The notes beneath the pieces are model-generated. The model was not told where the DNA came from and ran no database searches. It saw nothing but the letters and a program-made list of their open reading frames with translations. Below, in pieces: positions 1 to 8,613 of a stretch of DNA of 43,317 nucleotides; position 1 is the first letter of the stretch; the number at the start of each line of letters is the position of its first letter. The stretch is from Bacillota bacterium (GTDB lineage Bacteria > Bacillota > Bacilli > Paenibacillales > NBRC-103111), in the NCBI GenBank assembly GCA_023386955.1, contig JAEWIS010000046.1, forward strand, positions 1-43,317. Direction: 5' to 3'. The position numbers and the translations under genes are program-made.

Positions 1-313
1 TGCATGAAAAGAGACCCACGCCCAGAGCAAAGGGGATAGTGCATGAAAAGAGACGCTCGCCCTGAGCAAAGGGGATAGTGCATGAAAAGAGACGCTCGCC
101 CTGAGTAAAGGGGATAATGCATGAAAAGAGACGCTCGCCCTGAGTAAAGGGGATAATGCATGAAAGGAACGCTCGTCCCTGAGCAAAGGGGATAATGCAT
201 GAAAGGAACGCTTGTCCCTGAGCAAAGGGGGTAGTGCATGAAAAGAGACGCTCGCCCTGAGCAAAGGGGATAGTGCATGAAAAGAGACGCTCGCCCCTGA
301 GCAAAGGGGATAG
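1..313. repeat. 39-bp tandem repeat array, 8 units, probably continuing left of the window
   Basis: Eight head-to-tail units begin at 1, 40, 79, 118, 157, 196, 235 and 274. The first seven are 39 bp and the last is 40 bp. Each unit has the order TGCATGAAAAG..., a variable centre, then CAAAGGGGATAG or a close variant. On the plus strand each unit holds an AAAGGGG ribosome-site-like stretch, seven bases, and an ATG that opens a frame of 7 to 11 codons (MKRDARPEQRG or MKGTLVPEQRG). Units 5 and 6 carry a compensating deletion and insertion, so unit length stays at 39. Units 3 and 4 stop after eight codons because CAA has become TAA, and unit 8 stops after seven. The array ends next to the terminator at 319-343. 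Whether the mini-ORFs are translated is unknown; the simplest view is a minisatellite. Confidence 0.93.
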
Positions 314-318
314 TGCAC

Positions 319-343
319 AAAAGGGGCTCCCGGAGCCCCTTTT
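319..343 (-). terminator. Hairpin terminator, usable on both strands
   Basis: A near-perfect inverted repeat (AAAAGGGGCTCC and its complement, one base apart) overlaps the stop codon of the minus-strand glycosyltransferase. The minus-strand product ends in a run of U. The 39-bp repeat array lies directly beyond it. Confidence 0.75.
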
Positions 344-1355
344 ACGCGTATACAAAACGCTGCTGGCACCAATAGCTGAAGAGGAACAGCATGGCCTCTG
401 TCAGCAGCTTGGCTGCCAGGAGAGGGAGCCCTGCTTGTCCGAATAAGAGGGACATCAGCCCGTAATTCAACAGCAGGATGATGCCTGCTAAGGCGATATA
501 TTTGGGCATGGACCGCCCCATCGGTGTCGGTTTGCCGCTGGTGAATACGAAGGTTTTGTTCATGGCATAGTTAAAAGCTGCGCTGCACAAACGCGCCCCC
601 CATACGGCTAGCAGCAAGCTGCCGGTGCCGGATTGGATCAGCATCAGGAGGAGGATGTCCAGCAGGGCGGAGATCAGGGATATGGAGCCGAACTTGGCGA
701 TAGGCCAGTAGATTTTCAGGGAATCTGCCAAGGGGCGGAAGTGGGAGGAGCTGTTGTGGTCGATATAGACGGTTTCTATGGGCAGCTCGCGGAAGGAATA
801 GCCTGCTCCGGGGGCCTGTAGCAGCAGGTTCATTTCGAATTCGAACCGTTCTCCCGGCACTTGGCAGAGCCACTCCAGCATCTCCGGCGGGTATCCCCGC
901 AGCCCGGTCTGCGTATCCTGCAGGGGGATACCCGAAAGGAAGGAATAAATCTTCCGGGTGGCCGTATTGCCTACGCTGCTGCGCAGGGGGACCTTGCCGG
1001 TAAACTGGCGGCTGCCCAGCACCATCCGGTCCGCCGCCTCCTGGGCAGCCTGGGCCACCCGCATAATATCCCTGGGCAAATGCTGGCCGTCGCTGTCCGC
1101 ACAAACCACCGCATCCGCCCGGCCCATATCCAGCAGGTGGCGGAAGCCGGTTTTGAGCGCCCGGCCCTTGCCCCGGTTCACCGGATGGGCCAGTACGGTG
1201 CAGCCCTCCAATTGGGCGGCCCGGAATAAGGAGGCATAGTGTTCCCCGCTTCCGTCGTCTACCACCAGAATGTCGGACATTCCGGAGGCTTTTAACTGGA
1301 GGATCAGCTCCAGCAGACGTTGGTCGGGTTCATAAGCCGGTATCAATACATGCAT
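342..1355 (-). CDS. Glycosyltransferase family 2 fused to a GtrA-like membrane domain
   Basis: The 337-residue protein joins two parts normally encoded by separate genes. Residues 1-215 are a GT2 (GT-A fold) domain: the start MHVLIPAYEP, the VVDDGSG nucleotide-sugar loop at about 31-37 and the DSD metal motif at 87-89 followed by GQHLP. Residues 220-337 form a GtrA-type domain with four hydrophobic segments and the typical NKTFVF motif. By family knowledge the GT2 part loads a sugar on undecaprenyl phosphate and GtrA moves the lipid-linked sugar across the membrane. A GGAGGCGG ribosome site lies just upstream of the ATG. The phosphodiester glycosidase-like gene is upstream on the same strand with a 133-bp gap, so the two probably form an operon acting on envelope glycans. 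The sugar is unknown. Confidence 0.9.
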   Translation of the reverse strand: MHVLIPAYEPDQRLLELILQLKASGMSDILVVDDGSGEHYASLFRAAQLEGCTVLAHPVNRGKGRALKTGFRHLLDMGRADAVVCADSDGQHLPRDIMRVAQAAQEAADRMVLGSRQFTGKVPLRSSVGNTATRKIYSFLSGIPLQDTQTGLRGYPPEMLEWLCQVPGERFEFEMNLLLQAPGAGYSFRELPIETVYIDHNSSSHFRPLADSLKIYWPIAKFGSISLISALLDILLLMLIQSGTGSLLLAVWGARLCSAAFNYAMNKTFVFTSGKPTPMGRSMPKYIALAGIILLLNYGLMSLLFGQAGLPLLAAKLLTEAMLFLFSYWCQQRFVYA

Positions 1356-1488
1356 CTATGCCGCCTCCATTCATGTTGTGATATGCCGGACACGCGTAGG
1401 GGAAAACGCCGGAATCGGCGCAGGAGTGGGTCTCGTCAGCCAGGCCGTGGACCTCGCGAGCAAGTCCCGAGTAAGTGCAAAGCCGCCA

Positions 1489-2460
1489 TCAAGGAGTGGC
1501 GACGTATAGAATGTCGCTGACGCCGCGTTCGGTTTCTTTGCCCAGGGGATTGTTCACTACCCGGCCCTGAAAAACCATGGTGGACGATCCTCCGCCGTCC
1601 AGATTGTAGGCTTCGGTCGCCCCCAGCTCCTTGAACAGCTGGGCGAACTGGATCAGCGTCATGCCGGCGCTGTAGCCCTCCTTACGGCCATCCACCACAA
1701 CGAAGAGATAGTGGTTAGCCGAGATAAGACCGATGCCGGTGCGGGGGTTGGCCCCCTGGATGGAGCGGTTGCCGAAGTTAGTGTCGATCTTCACCTGTTC
1801 CAGGTCACTGGCTACCTTACCCTCCAGTACCAGCGCAGGGCCGAAGGAATAGGTTTGCGTGACGCCGTCCGCTAAAAGAGAGGCTGCGGTTTTTTTGGTT
1901 TCGTCGTAGGATTTTATGGTGCCGTCGGCGTAAAGAGCCAGCCCTGTACGGGCAGGTTCATTCCGGTACAGGATGCCGTTGCGGATGATAACCCCGTCGC
2001 TGCGGAATCCGTAATAGTCCCCGTTGATGGCAAACAGAGCGTTGTTATTGGCGGCAATCACGGATGTATGCTCGATAATGTTGCGGCCAAAGGCGTTTTT
2101 GGCAAAGGCGGAGCTGAGACTTGCCCCATTCTGGAGCTGGACATCCGCTGCATAGTAGGTGATTTTCTCCTTGCCTTCGCCGGTCTCCACCTGGCGGATA
2201 CTGATGTTAATATCACTGCTTTGGTAGCTCCACTCGTCGGAGGAAACCGCCGTGTTGTCCGTTTCCGTCTGTAATGCGCTGCCGGAACCCCCGCCGCTGT
2301 TGCTTCCATTGGCCGGTGTGCTCTCCGCCACTGCGGTAACCCTCATTTCCACATGCTCGATTAAATAACGGTCTGCCAGCTTGTAGAGCACTCCGCCGAT
2401 GGCAAGTAATATCAGAAGGGCTGCCAGCAGCCCCTTCTTTTTGAAGTTCCACGATTTCAA
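1489..2460 (-). CDS. Membrane-anchored phosphodiester glycosidase-like protein (NAGPA/DUF2233 family)
   Basis: The 323-residue product has a basic start, one membrane segment at about 11-29, a Ser/Gly-rich stretch near 50-60 and then a NAGPA-like domain. Family signatures are INGDYYGFRSDGV in the middle and NLDGGGSSTMV near the C-terminus. Relatives include the mammalian uncovering enzyme that removes GlcNAc from a phosphodiester; bacterial members are associated with exopolysaccharide or wall polymers. I chose the TTG start at 2460-2458 because AGGAGGGG lies seven bases upstream and the first residues give an N-in signal anchor. It precedes the GT2-GtrA fusion gene on the same strand, which suggests joint work on a surface glycan. 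The substrate cannot be read from the sequence. Confidence 0.85.
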   Translation of the reverse strand: MKSWNFKKKGLLAALLILLAIGGVLYKLADRYLIEHVEMRVTAVAESTPANGSNSGGGSGSALQTETDNTAVSSDEWSYQSSDINISIRQVETGEGKEKITYYAADVQLQNGASLSSAFAKNAFGRNIIEHTSVIAANNNALFAINGDYYGFRSDGVIIRNGILYRNEPARTGLALYADGTIKSYDETKKTAASLLADGVTQTYSFGPALVLEGKVASDLEQVKIDTNFGNRSIQGANPRTGIGLISANHYLFVVVDGRKEGYSAGMTLIQFAQLFKELGATEAYNLDGGGSSTMVFQGRVVNNPLGKETERGVSDILYVATP

Positions 2461-2554
2461 ACCGGAACCCCTCCTCTCTGATGACTGTCCTTATTCTACG
2501 GCTGTGGACTTAACCCGCCCTGAGTCCCGGCTGAATGTCCGCTTAAAGAAATAG

Positions 2555-2584
2555 AAAAAAGCCGCCCTCCGAAGAAGGCGGCTT
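2555..2584 (-). terminator. Rho-independent terminator of the reductase gene
   Basis: AAGCCGCC pairs with GGCGGCTT across an 10-base loop, and on the minus strand the stem is followed by six T. It lies 20 bp after the stop codon of the YhdH-type gene. Confidence 0.85.
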
Positions 2585-2603
2585 AACACCGTCATTATAC
2601 TTG

Positions 2604-3605
2604 CTATTCTCCTGCTAAACGCACCAGAACTCTGCCGCGGGTGGCGGATTTGAGTATGTCCGAGAGCGCCTGGGGCAGCTCCGCCAGAGTCACCTCGCGG
2701 TTCACCAGCTTATCCAGCTGCTGCGGCTTCCAGCTGCCGGCCATGAGCTTCCACAATTCCTCCCGCTCGGCGGCGGGACACATGACTGAATCGATGCCCA
2801 GGAGGCTTACGCCCCGCAGAATAAAGGGCAGCACGGTGGCGGGCACGGCTGTGCCGCCGGTAAGTCCGCTGACGGCTACTGTGCCGCGGTATGCGATCCG
2901 GCTCAGCACTGCGGCCAGCTGAGTGCCGCCAACAGGGTCCACCGCTGCCTGCCACAGCTGCTTGTCCAGAGGCTTTACGTTCCCCCCGGCATAAACCTCC
3001 TCCCGGGACAGCACCTCGCTTGCGCCCAACTCCCGCAGATAACCGGCTTCTTCGCTGCGCCCGGTGCTGGCTGCTACCGTATAGCCCTTCTGCGCCAGCA
3101 TCGCCACAGCCGCACCACCAACTCCGCCGGAGGCTCCTGTTACCAGCACCTTGCCCTTACCGGGGGAGACGCCGTTTTCCTCCAGACGTTTGATGGACAG
3201 CGCGGCAGTGAAGCCCGCGGTTCCGTAAATCATGGCCTCCCGCAAAGACAATCCCTCCGGCAGCGGCACGACCCACTCCGCCGGCAGCCGGGCGTATTCG
3301 CTGTAGCCGCCAAAATGGCTCACGCCAATCCCATAACCGGTGGCCAGCACCTTTTGACCCTCATAAAAACGCGGATCCGCCGAGGAGACCACATACCCGG
3401 ACAAATCGATGCCGGGGATAAAGGGATAGCTTCTGACGATATTCCCGTCCGGTATGGAAGCCAGCCCGTCCTTATAGTTAACGCTGGAATATGCCACCTT
3501 GATGATAACTTCCCCCTGGGGCAGCTCATCTTGGGTCAGTGAGCGGATACCGACAGTGAATGCTTCGCCTTTGTTAACCTCCAGGGCCTGAAATACGGCT
3601 GTCAT
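2604..3605 (-). CDS. YhdH/YhfP-family NADPH-dependent oxidoreductase (acrylyl-CoA reductase/quinone reductase type)
   Basis: This is a 333-residue zinc-free medium-chain dehydrogenase/reductase. It shows the SSVNYKDGLAS motif near residue 40, PGIDLSGYV near 64, and the NADPH-binding loop TGASGGVGG at 156-164. Length fits E. coli YhdH/AcuI (324 residues) and B. subtilis YhfP. The frame is open further upstream, but that part overlaps the -10 box of the promoter at 3652-3680. The ATG at 3605 has AAAGGAG ten bases upstream and starts at the position usual for the family, so I use it. Family members reduce acrylyl-CoA or related alpha,beta-unsaturated substrates; the physiological substrate here is not known. 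It appears to be a single-gene transcription unit with its own promoter and terminator. Confidence 0.9.
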   Translation of the reverse strand: MTAVFQALEVNKGEAFTVGIRSLTQDELPQGEVIIKVAYSSVNYKDGLASIPDGNIVRSYPFIPGIDLSGYVVSSADPRFYEGQKVLATGYGIGVSHFGGYSEYARLPAEWVVPLPEGLSLREAMIYGTAGFTAALSIKRLEENGVSPGKGKVLVTGASGGVGGAAVAMLAQKGYTVAASTGRSEEAGYLRELGASEVLSREEVYAGGNVKPLDKQLWQAAVDPVGGTQLAAVLSRIAYRGTVAVSGLTGGTAVPATVLPFILRGVSLLGIDSVMCPAAEREELWKLMAGSWKPQQLDKLVNREVTLAELPQALSDILKSATRGRVLVRLAGE

Positions 3606-3925
3606 AACCTTCAAACTCCTTTCAACGTGCACGGTATACATAGCTGTACCCTTTATACACCTTTTGGTTAGGGGGGTCAAACTTTTTTGCGTGTCCGCCT
3701 TCTAAAAATGTGAACTTCCAAATACACTATTTCGTCTAATAAATACAGGTGGCGGTAGAGGAAACGAAACATTTGTTACGCCTCTATAAATCTATAGACC
3801 GGTCAGCCCATATCCGGTATGCTAGAGGGAACTCTGGTAGAAACCAGGCTGTCCGTTTCATCTTGCAACATCCGTTCCAAGAGGCGCTCCCTGATTTTGT
3901 AGCCAACTAAGGCAGGTAGACTAAC
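3606..3925. other. Intergenic region between divergent reductase and deacetylase genes
   Basis: Apart from the minus-strand promoter at 3652-3680, this stretch holds no convincing gene. It has AT-rich segments (around 3721-3800) where a promoter for the plus-strand deacetylase must lie. TTGTTA at 3773 with TATAGA at 3793 is a possible but badly spaced pair. No repeat or riboswitch is recognised. Confidence 0.5.
3652..3680 (-). promoter_or_regulatory. Sigma-A promoter of the YhdH-type gene
   Basis: On the minus strand TTGACC (3680-3675) is separated by 17 bp from TATAAA (3657-3652). The predicted transcript start falls about 40 bp before the ATG at 3605, which supports that start codon. Confidence 0.7.
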
Positions 3926-4768
3926 ATGAAGAAATTAGCGCAAGCGGTGCTGATCTGTGCCTCGGCAGCCCTGCTCGTAATGAGCGGATGCAGCCGGTCC
4001 GGCAACCAGGCTGCGGCAGCACCCCAGGAAGCGGCTTTATCTCCGTTCCCCACCATCAGTTCCACTGCAACACCCGCCCCGCCGGCTGCATCAGCGGAGC
4101 CGTCGCCTCTTGTTCCTTCGCCGGAATCGGGCAAGCCTGTAGAGGAGACCGTCCAGCCGGACAGCGGCAAACCCGCCCGCCGGGAATCTGCGCTGAAGCC
4201 TGTGTACGCCGTGGGTAAGAATCAGGTCGCTATTACCATCGATGACGGCCCCACCAAGGACACCGGCAAGCTGCTCAAGGTGCTCAAGGACAACGACGCC
4301 AAGGTAACCTTCTTTTTTCTGGGACAAAATGTGGAGAAATACCATGATTCCGTCACCCAGGCTGTCTACGAGCGACATGGGATCGGGTATCACTCCGATG
4401 TACACCCGCAGATGACGAAAATGAATTATGACAGTCAGCAGAAGGAGTTTGAGACCGGGCTCAAGAAGCTGGAGAAGTGGAGCAAAACATCAGTAAAGCT
4501 GTTCCGTCCCCCCTATGGCAGCTATAACAACGATACGAAGCTGATTACCGAGGAGCATGGCATGAGCATGATCCTGTGGAATGAGGACCCCAAGGACTGG
4601 GAGGCGGGAGATGCCGCCAAAATTACGAAGAATGTGCTGTCGGAGGTCCGGTCGGGCAGTATTATTGTGATGCATGACCACCCGTCCACCATTGCCGCTT
4701 TGCCCGGTATTATCGAAGGCATCCGCAAGAAGGGCTACACCCTTGTTACGGTGCCGGAGCCCAAATAA
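3926..4768 (+). CDS. Lipoprotein polysaccharide deacetylase (NodB/CE4 domain)
   Basis: The 280-residue protein begins with a lipoprotein signal (lipobox VMSGC, Cys22), followed by a Pro/Ala/Ser-rich linker to about residue 90 that would span the wall. The NodB domain has all five family motifs: TIDDGP with Asp106/Asp107, the metal histidines in HSDVH (156 and 160), RPPYG from Arg194, DPKDW with Asp224/Trp225, and VMH with His250. CE4 enzymes remove N-acetyl groups from peptidoglycan, chitin oligomers or other glycans, using a divalent metal. It should act outside the cytoplasmic membrane. It starts a run of plus-strand genes (sfsA, gpx, glpK) but no functional link is evident. The precise substrate is unknown. 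Confidence 0.92.
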   Translation: MKKLAQAVLICASAALLVMSGCSRSGNQAAAAPQEAALSPFPTISSTATPAPPAASAEPSPLVPSPESGKPVEETVQPDSGKPARRESALKPVYAVGKNQVAITIDDGPTKDTGKLLKVLKDNDAKVTFFFLGQNVEKYHDSVTQAVYERHGIGYHSDVHPQMTKMNYDSQQKEFETGLKKLEKWSKTSVKLFRPPYGSYNNDTKLITEEHGMSMILWNEDPKDWEAGDAAKITKNVLSEVRSGSIIVMHDHPSTIAALPGIIEGIRKKGYTLVTVPEPK

Positions 4769-4846
4769 ACGACTATTTCAAAGTCCGTGCGTGCTGCGCC
4801 CCAAGCGCCGCCGCCGGGCTTTCGTTATAAAAAAGGAAGAGTGATG

Positions 4847-5545
4847 ATGCATTATACCCGTACAGTGGAAGGGCGGTTTCTCCACCGGCCCAACCGGTTT
4901 ATCGCCCTGGTGGACATCGGCGGCACCGTGGAGACGGTGCATGTGAAGAATACCGGACGCTGTGCCGAACTGCTGGTGCCCGGCGCGCGGGTGGTGCTGG
5001 AGCAGGCTGCCCCCGGCGCCCCCAGACGTACGGCCTACTCCCTGATCGCCGTGTACAAAGGGGAGCTGTTGATCAATATGGATTCCCAGGCCCCCAACCG
5101 GGTGGTGCTGGAGGCGGCTTTGTCCGGCCAACTGGACAATGTGGCAGGAGAGCCGCTTGCGGCGGTCCGGCCGGAAATGCGCTTCGGGAGTTCCCGTTTT
5201 GACCTGTATTGGGAAACCGTGAGCGGAGTGAAGGCCTTTATGGAGGTAAAGGGTGTGACCCTGGAGCAGGACGGTATTGTCCGCTTTCCCGATGCGCCCA
5301 CAGCCCGGGGAACCCGTCATGTGCTGGAAATGGTGGAGGCGGTGAGGGCCGGCTACCGGGGGCATCTATTGTTCCTGATCCAAATGAACGGCGTCAGCCG
5401 CTTCGAGCCCAATGCGGTGATGGACCCTGCTTTTGCCCAGGCCCTTCGGGTGGCGGCGAGCTCCGGGGTGCAGGTGCTGGCCTACGATACATGGGTGACG
5501 CCGGATTCCATGGTGCTGGGGGAACCGGTGGAGGTTGTGCTGTAG
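4847..5545 (+). CDS. sfsA: SfsA family protein (sugar fermentation stimulation protein homologue)
   Basis: The 232-residue product matches the SfsA family in length (E. coli 234) and landmarks: RFLHRPNRF near the start, HVKNTGRC, then SRFDLYW, FMEVKGVTLE, FPDAPTARGTRH and LLFLIQMNGVSRFEPN. SfsA has an N-terminal OB-like DNA-binding part and a C-terminal PD-(D/E)XK-like nuclease-fold part; the EVKGVTLE stretch belongs to the latter. Its role in maltose metabolism in E. coli was inferred from overexpression, so the true function is open. Two ATGs occur at 4844 and 4847; AAGGAAGA upstream gives better spacing to the second, and the difference is one residue. It lies 78 bp after the deacetylase stop, with no clear terminator between. 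Confidence 0.9.
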   Translation: MHYTRTVEGRFLHRPNRFIALVDIGGTVETVHVKNTGRCAELLVPGARVVLEQAAPGAPRRTAYSLIAVYKGELLINMDSQAPNRVVLEAALSGQLDNVAGEPLAAVRPEMRFGSSRFDLYWETVSGVKAFMEVKGVTLEQDGIVRFPDAPTARGTRHVLEMVEAVRAGYRGHLLFLIQMNGVSRFEPNAVMDPAFAQALRVAASSGVQVLAYDTWVTPDSMVLGEPVEVVL

Positions 5546-5631
5546 CATCCGCTTGTACTCCTCCTTGGGCTGTGGCACAATATTCCATAGAACCTTAGAA
5601 AGGGCCAAGGGCCACAGGAGCGTGAGTTTTG

Positions 5632-6177
5632 ATGAGTGTGTATCTCTTTTCCGCCAATAATATCCGGGGTGTGCAAGTCCCGCTGGAAAGCTATGAGGGC
5701 AAGGTGCTGCTGATTGTGAATACGGCCAGCCGCTGCGGCTTCACACCCCAGTACAGCGACCTGCAGAAGCTGTATGAAACCTACTACGACCGCGGTTTTG
5801 TCATCCTGGGTTTCCCCTGCAATCAGTTTGGGGAGCAGGAGCCCGGGGAGAATGAGGAGGTGCATACCTTCTGCCAGATCAACTACGGCGTCACCTTCCC
5901 GCTGTTTGAGAAGCTGGAGGTAAAGGGGCCGGGCAAACATCCGCTGTTTGCCTATCTGACGAAAACCGCGCCGTTCCAGGGCTTCGATCAGTCCCAGCCT
6001 ACCGGCAAGCTGCTGCATAATATGCTTGCGGAGAAAATGCCGGAGGAGCTGCATAACGATGAGATCAAATGGAACTTCACCAAGTTCCTTATCGACCGCC
6101 AGGGCCGGGTGGTAACCCGGTATGAATCACCGGTGGACCCGCTGGATATCGGGCCGGATATAGAGAAGCTGTTATAG
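5632..6177 (+). CDS. Glutathione peroxidase-family thiol peroxidase (Cys type)
   Basis: The 181-residue protein reduces hydroperoxides. The catalytic tetrad of the family is visible: Cys35 in NTASRCGFTPQY, Gln65 in GFPCNQFGEQ, and Trp147/Asn148 in KWNFTKFLID. Cysteine, not selenocysteine, is encoded at the peroxidatic site. Cys63 (in FPCNQFG) and Cys81 are other cysteines; Cys81 lies in the region where thioredoxin-dependent members carry the resolving cysteine. Firmicute homologues generally use thioredoxin or bacillithiol rather than glutathione, which is family knowledge. It is slightly longer than usual (about 160), through an insert near 115-143. An in-frame TTG one codon upstream (5629) is closer to the ACAGGAG site and could also be used. 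Confidence 0.92.
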   Translation: MSVYLFSANNIRGVQVPLESYEGKVLLIVNTASRCGFTPQYSDLQKLYETYYDRGFVILGFPCNQFGEQEPGENEEVHTFCQINYGVTFPLFEKLEVKGPGKHPLFAYLTKTAPFQGFDQSQPTGKLLHNMLAEKMPEELHNDEIKWNFTKFLIDRQGRVVTRYESPVDPLDIGPDIEKLL

Positions 6178-7740
<1,563 letters not shown>

Positions 7741-7756
7741 TGGATGCCCAAGCACC

Positions 7757-8467
7757 TTAAGGCTGAAGCAGGGTGCGGATGGCCGGGTCCAGCAGACGTG
7801 TGGAATCGGGGGAAAAGTAAGCCTGTACTCCATCATCAAACAGGGAATAGGAATAGGCAAGGGAGCCTCCGCTGTAAAACACCACCCGGTATTGGGCAGG
7901 GTCCTGATCCCTGCTCTGGGGCATGTAATTCTCCACATCCCGTCTGCCGTCCAGCAGTTGAAGGAGCTGACTTTTTTCCAGGCCCTGCAGCGTTTTGTAC
8001 GGCTTGGTTTCCTGGCCTTTGTACAGCTCAATATGCGTGATTGTTTCCCGTGGTATTTCTGTGTAATGGCGTTGGACGGTTTTGGCGAATTCAATCTCGG
8101 CATAAAGCCGGAATCCCCCAATGCGTTCCGAATCCCGGGCGGCAATCAGCTCATCCTTCTTAAAACCCTTGACCAGATACAGCTCTGTTCCGATGGGGAG
8201 GAAAGCTGCGTCCCCGTTTTGGATTTTGTAGCCCGGATTGGTCACCACATCGGCTACCTTGAAGGTGGTCCGGCCTGCTTTTTTGTCCGTCACCGTCTCC
8301 GGGTCGGCTATGACGGTTTCATATAACCCCGTATAGGAACGGCCGTCCAGCATGAGAAAATCCACCCAGTCAATTTCGGCATTGCCGTGGATATTGTCTC
8401 GTCCCCCTTGGGTACAAGCGCTGAGGAGCAAACAAACGGCGATAATTGCGATATATCGGATCTTCAC
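7757..8467 (-). CDS. Lipoprotein of unknown function
   Basis: The 236-residue product has a lipoprotein signal: KIRYIAIIAVCLLLSAC with lipobox LLSAC, so it should be anchored outside the membrane. The mature part has alternating beta-like segments and no family I recognise. The stretch DWVDFLMLDGRSYTG followed by GTELYLVKGFKKDELIAA resembles secreted proteins of Bacillales of unknown role. I chose the GTG at 8467 because AGGAGGTGG lies upstream with suitable spacing and the signal peptide then starts correctly; the frame is open further upstream but without a ribosome site. The gene is divergent from glnS and convergent with glpK, with a 16-bp gap and no visible terminator between the stops. 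Confidence 0.8.
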   Translation of the reverse strand: MKIRYIAIIAVCLLLSACTQGGRDNIHGNAEIDWVDFLMLDGRSYTGLYETVIADPETVTDKKAGRTTFKVADVVTNPGYKIQNGDAAFLPIGTELYLVKGFKKDELIAARDSERIGGFRLYAEIEFAKTVQRHYTEIPRETITHIELYKGQETKPYKTLQGLEKSQLLQLLDGRRDVENYMPQSRDQDPAQYRVVFYSGGSLAYSYSLFDDGVQAYFSPDSTRLLDPAIRTLLQP

Positions 8468-8533
8468 GATAAACCACCTCCTGCTTTTGTAGACGGAAGA
8501 AGCGAACAATATGTTACATGGCCGTACCCTTCT

Positions 8534-8562
8534 ATATATTCCCTGACAAATTTGTGTATAAT
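8534..8562 (+). promoter_or_regulatory. Probable promoter of glnS
   Basis: A perfect TATAAT at 8557-8562 is directly preceded by TG. The -35 region 17 bp upstream is poor (ATATAT). The predicted transcript start is about 45 bp before the glnS ATG. No T-box specifier hairpin or T-box sequence is seen in this short leader. Confidence 0.5.
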
Positions 8563-8613
8563 AGAACAAACGTAAAAAGTGGACATTATCAACCCGTATG
8601 AAAAGAGGTTCCT

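Noticed and set aside
1..313. CRISPR array or coding repeat
   Set aside because: The 39-bp units are contiguous with no unique spacers. The open minus-strand frame (13-residue repeats) has no ribosome site and a composition unlike the genes here.
3606..3680. N-terminal extension of the YhdH-type reductase
   Set aside because: It overlaps the -10 box of the promoter and has no ribosome site; the start at 3605 fits the family.
5632..6177. Selenocysteine-type glutathione peroxidase
   Set aside because: The catalytic codon is a Cys codon (TGC), not an in-frame TGA.
8468..8613. T-box leader for glnS
   Set aside because: The distance from the promoter to the ATG is under 60 bases, with no T-box sequence or specifier stem.
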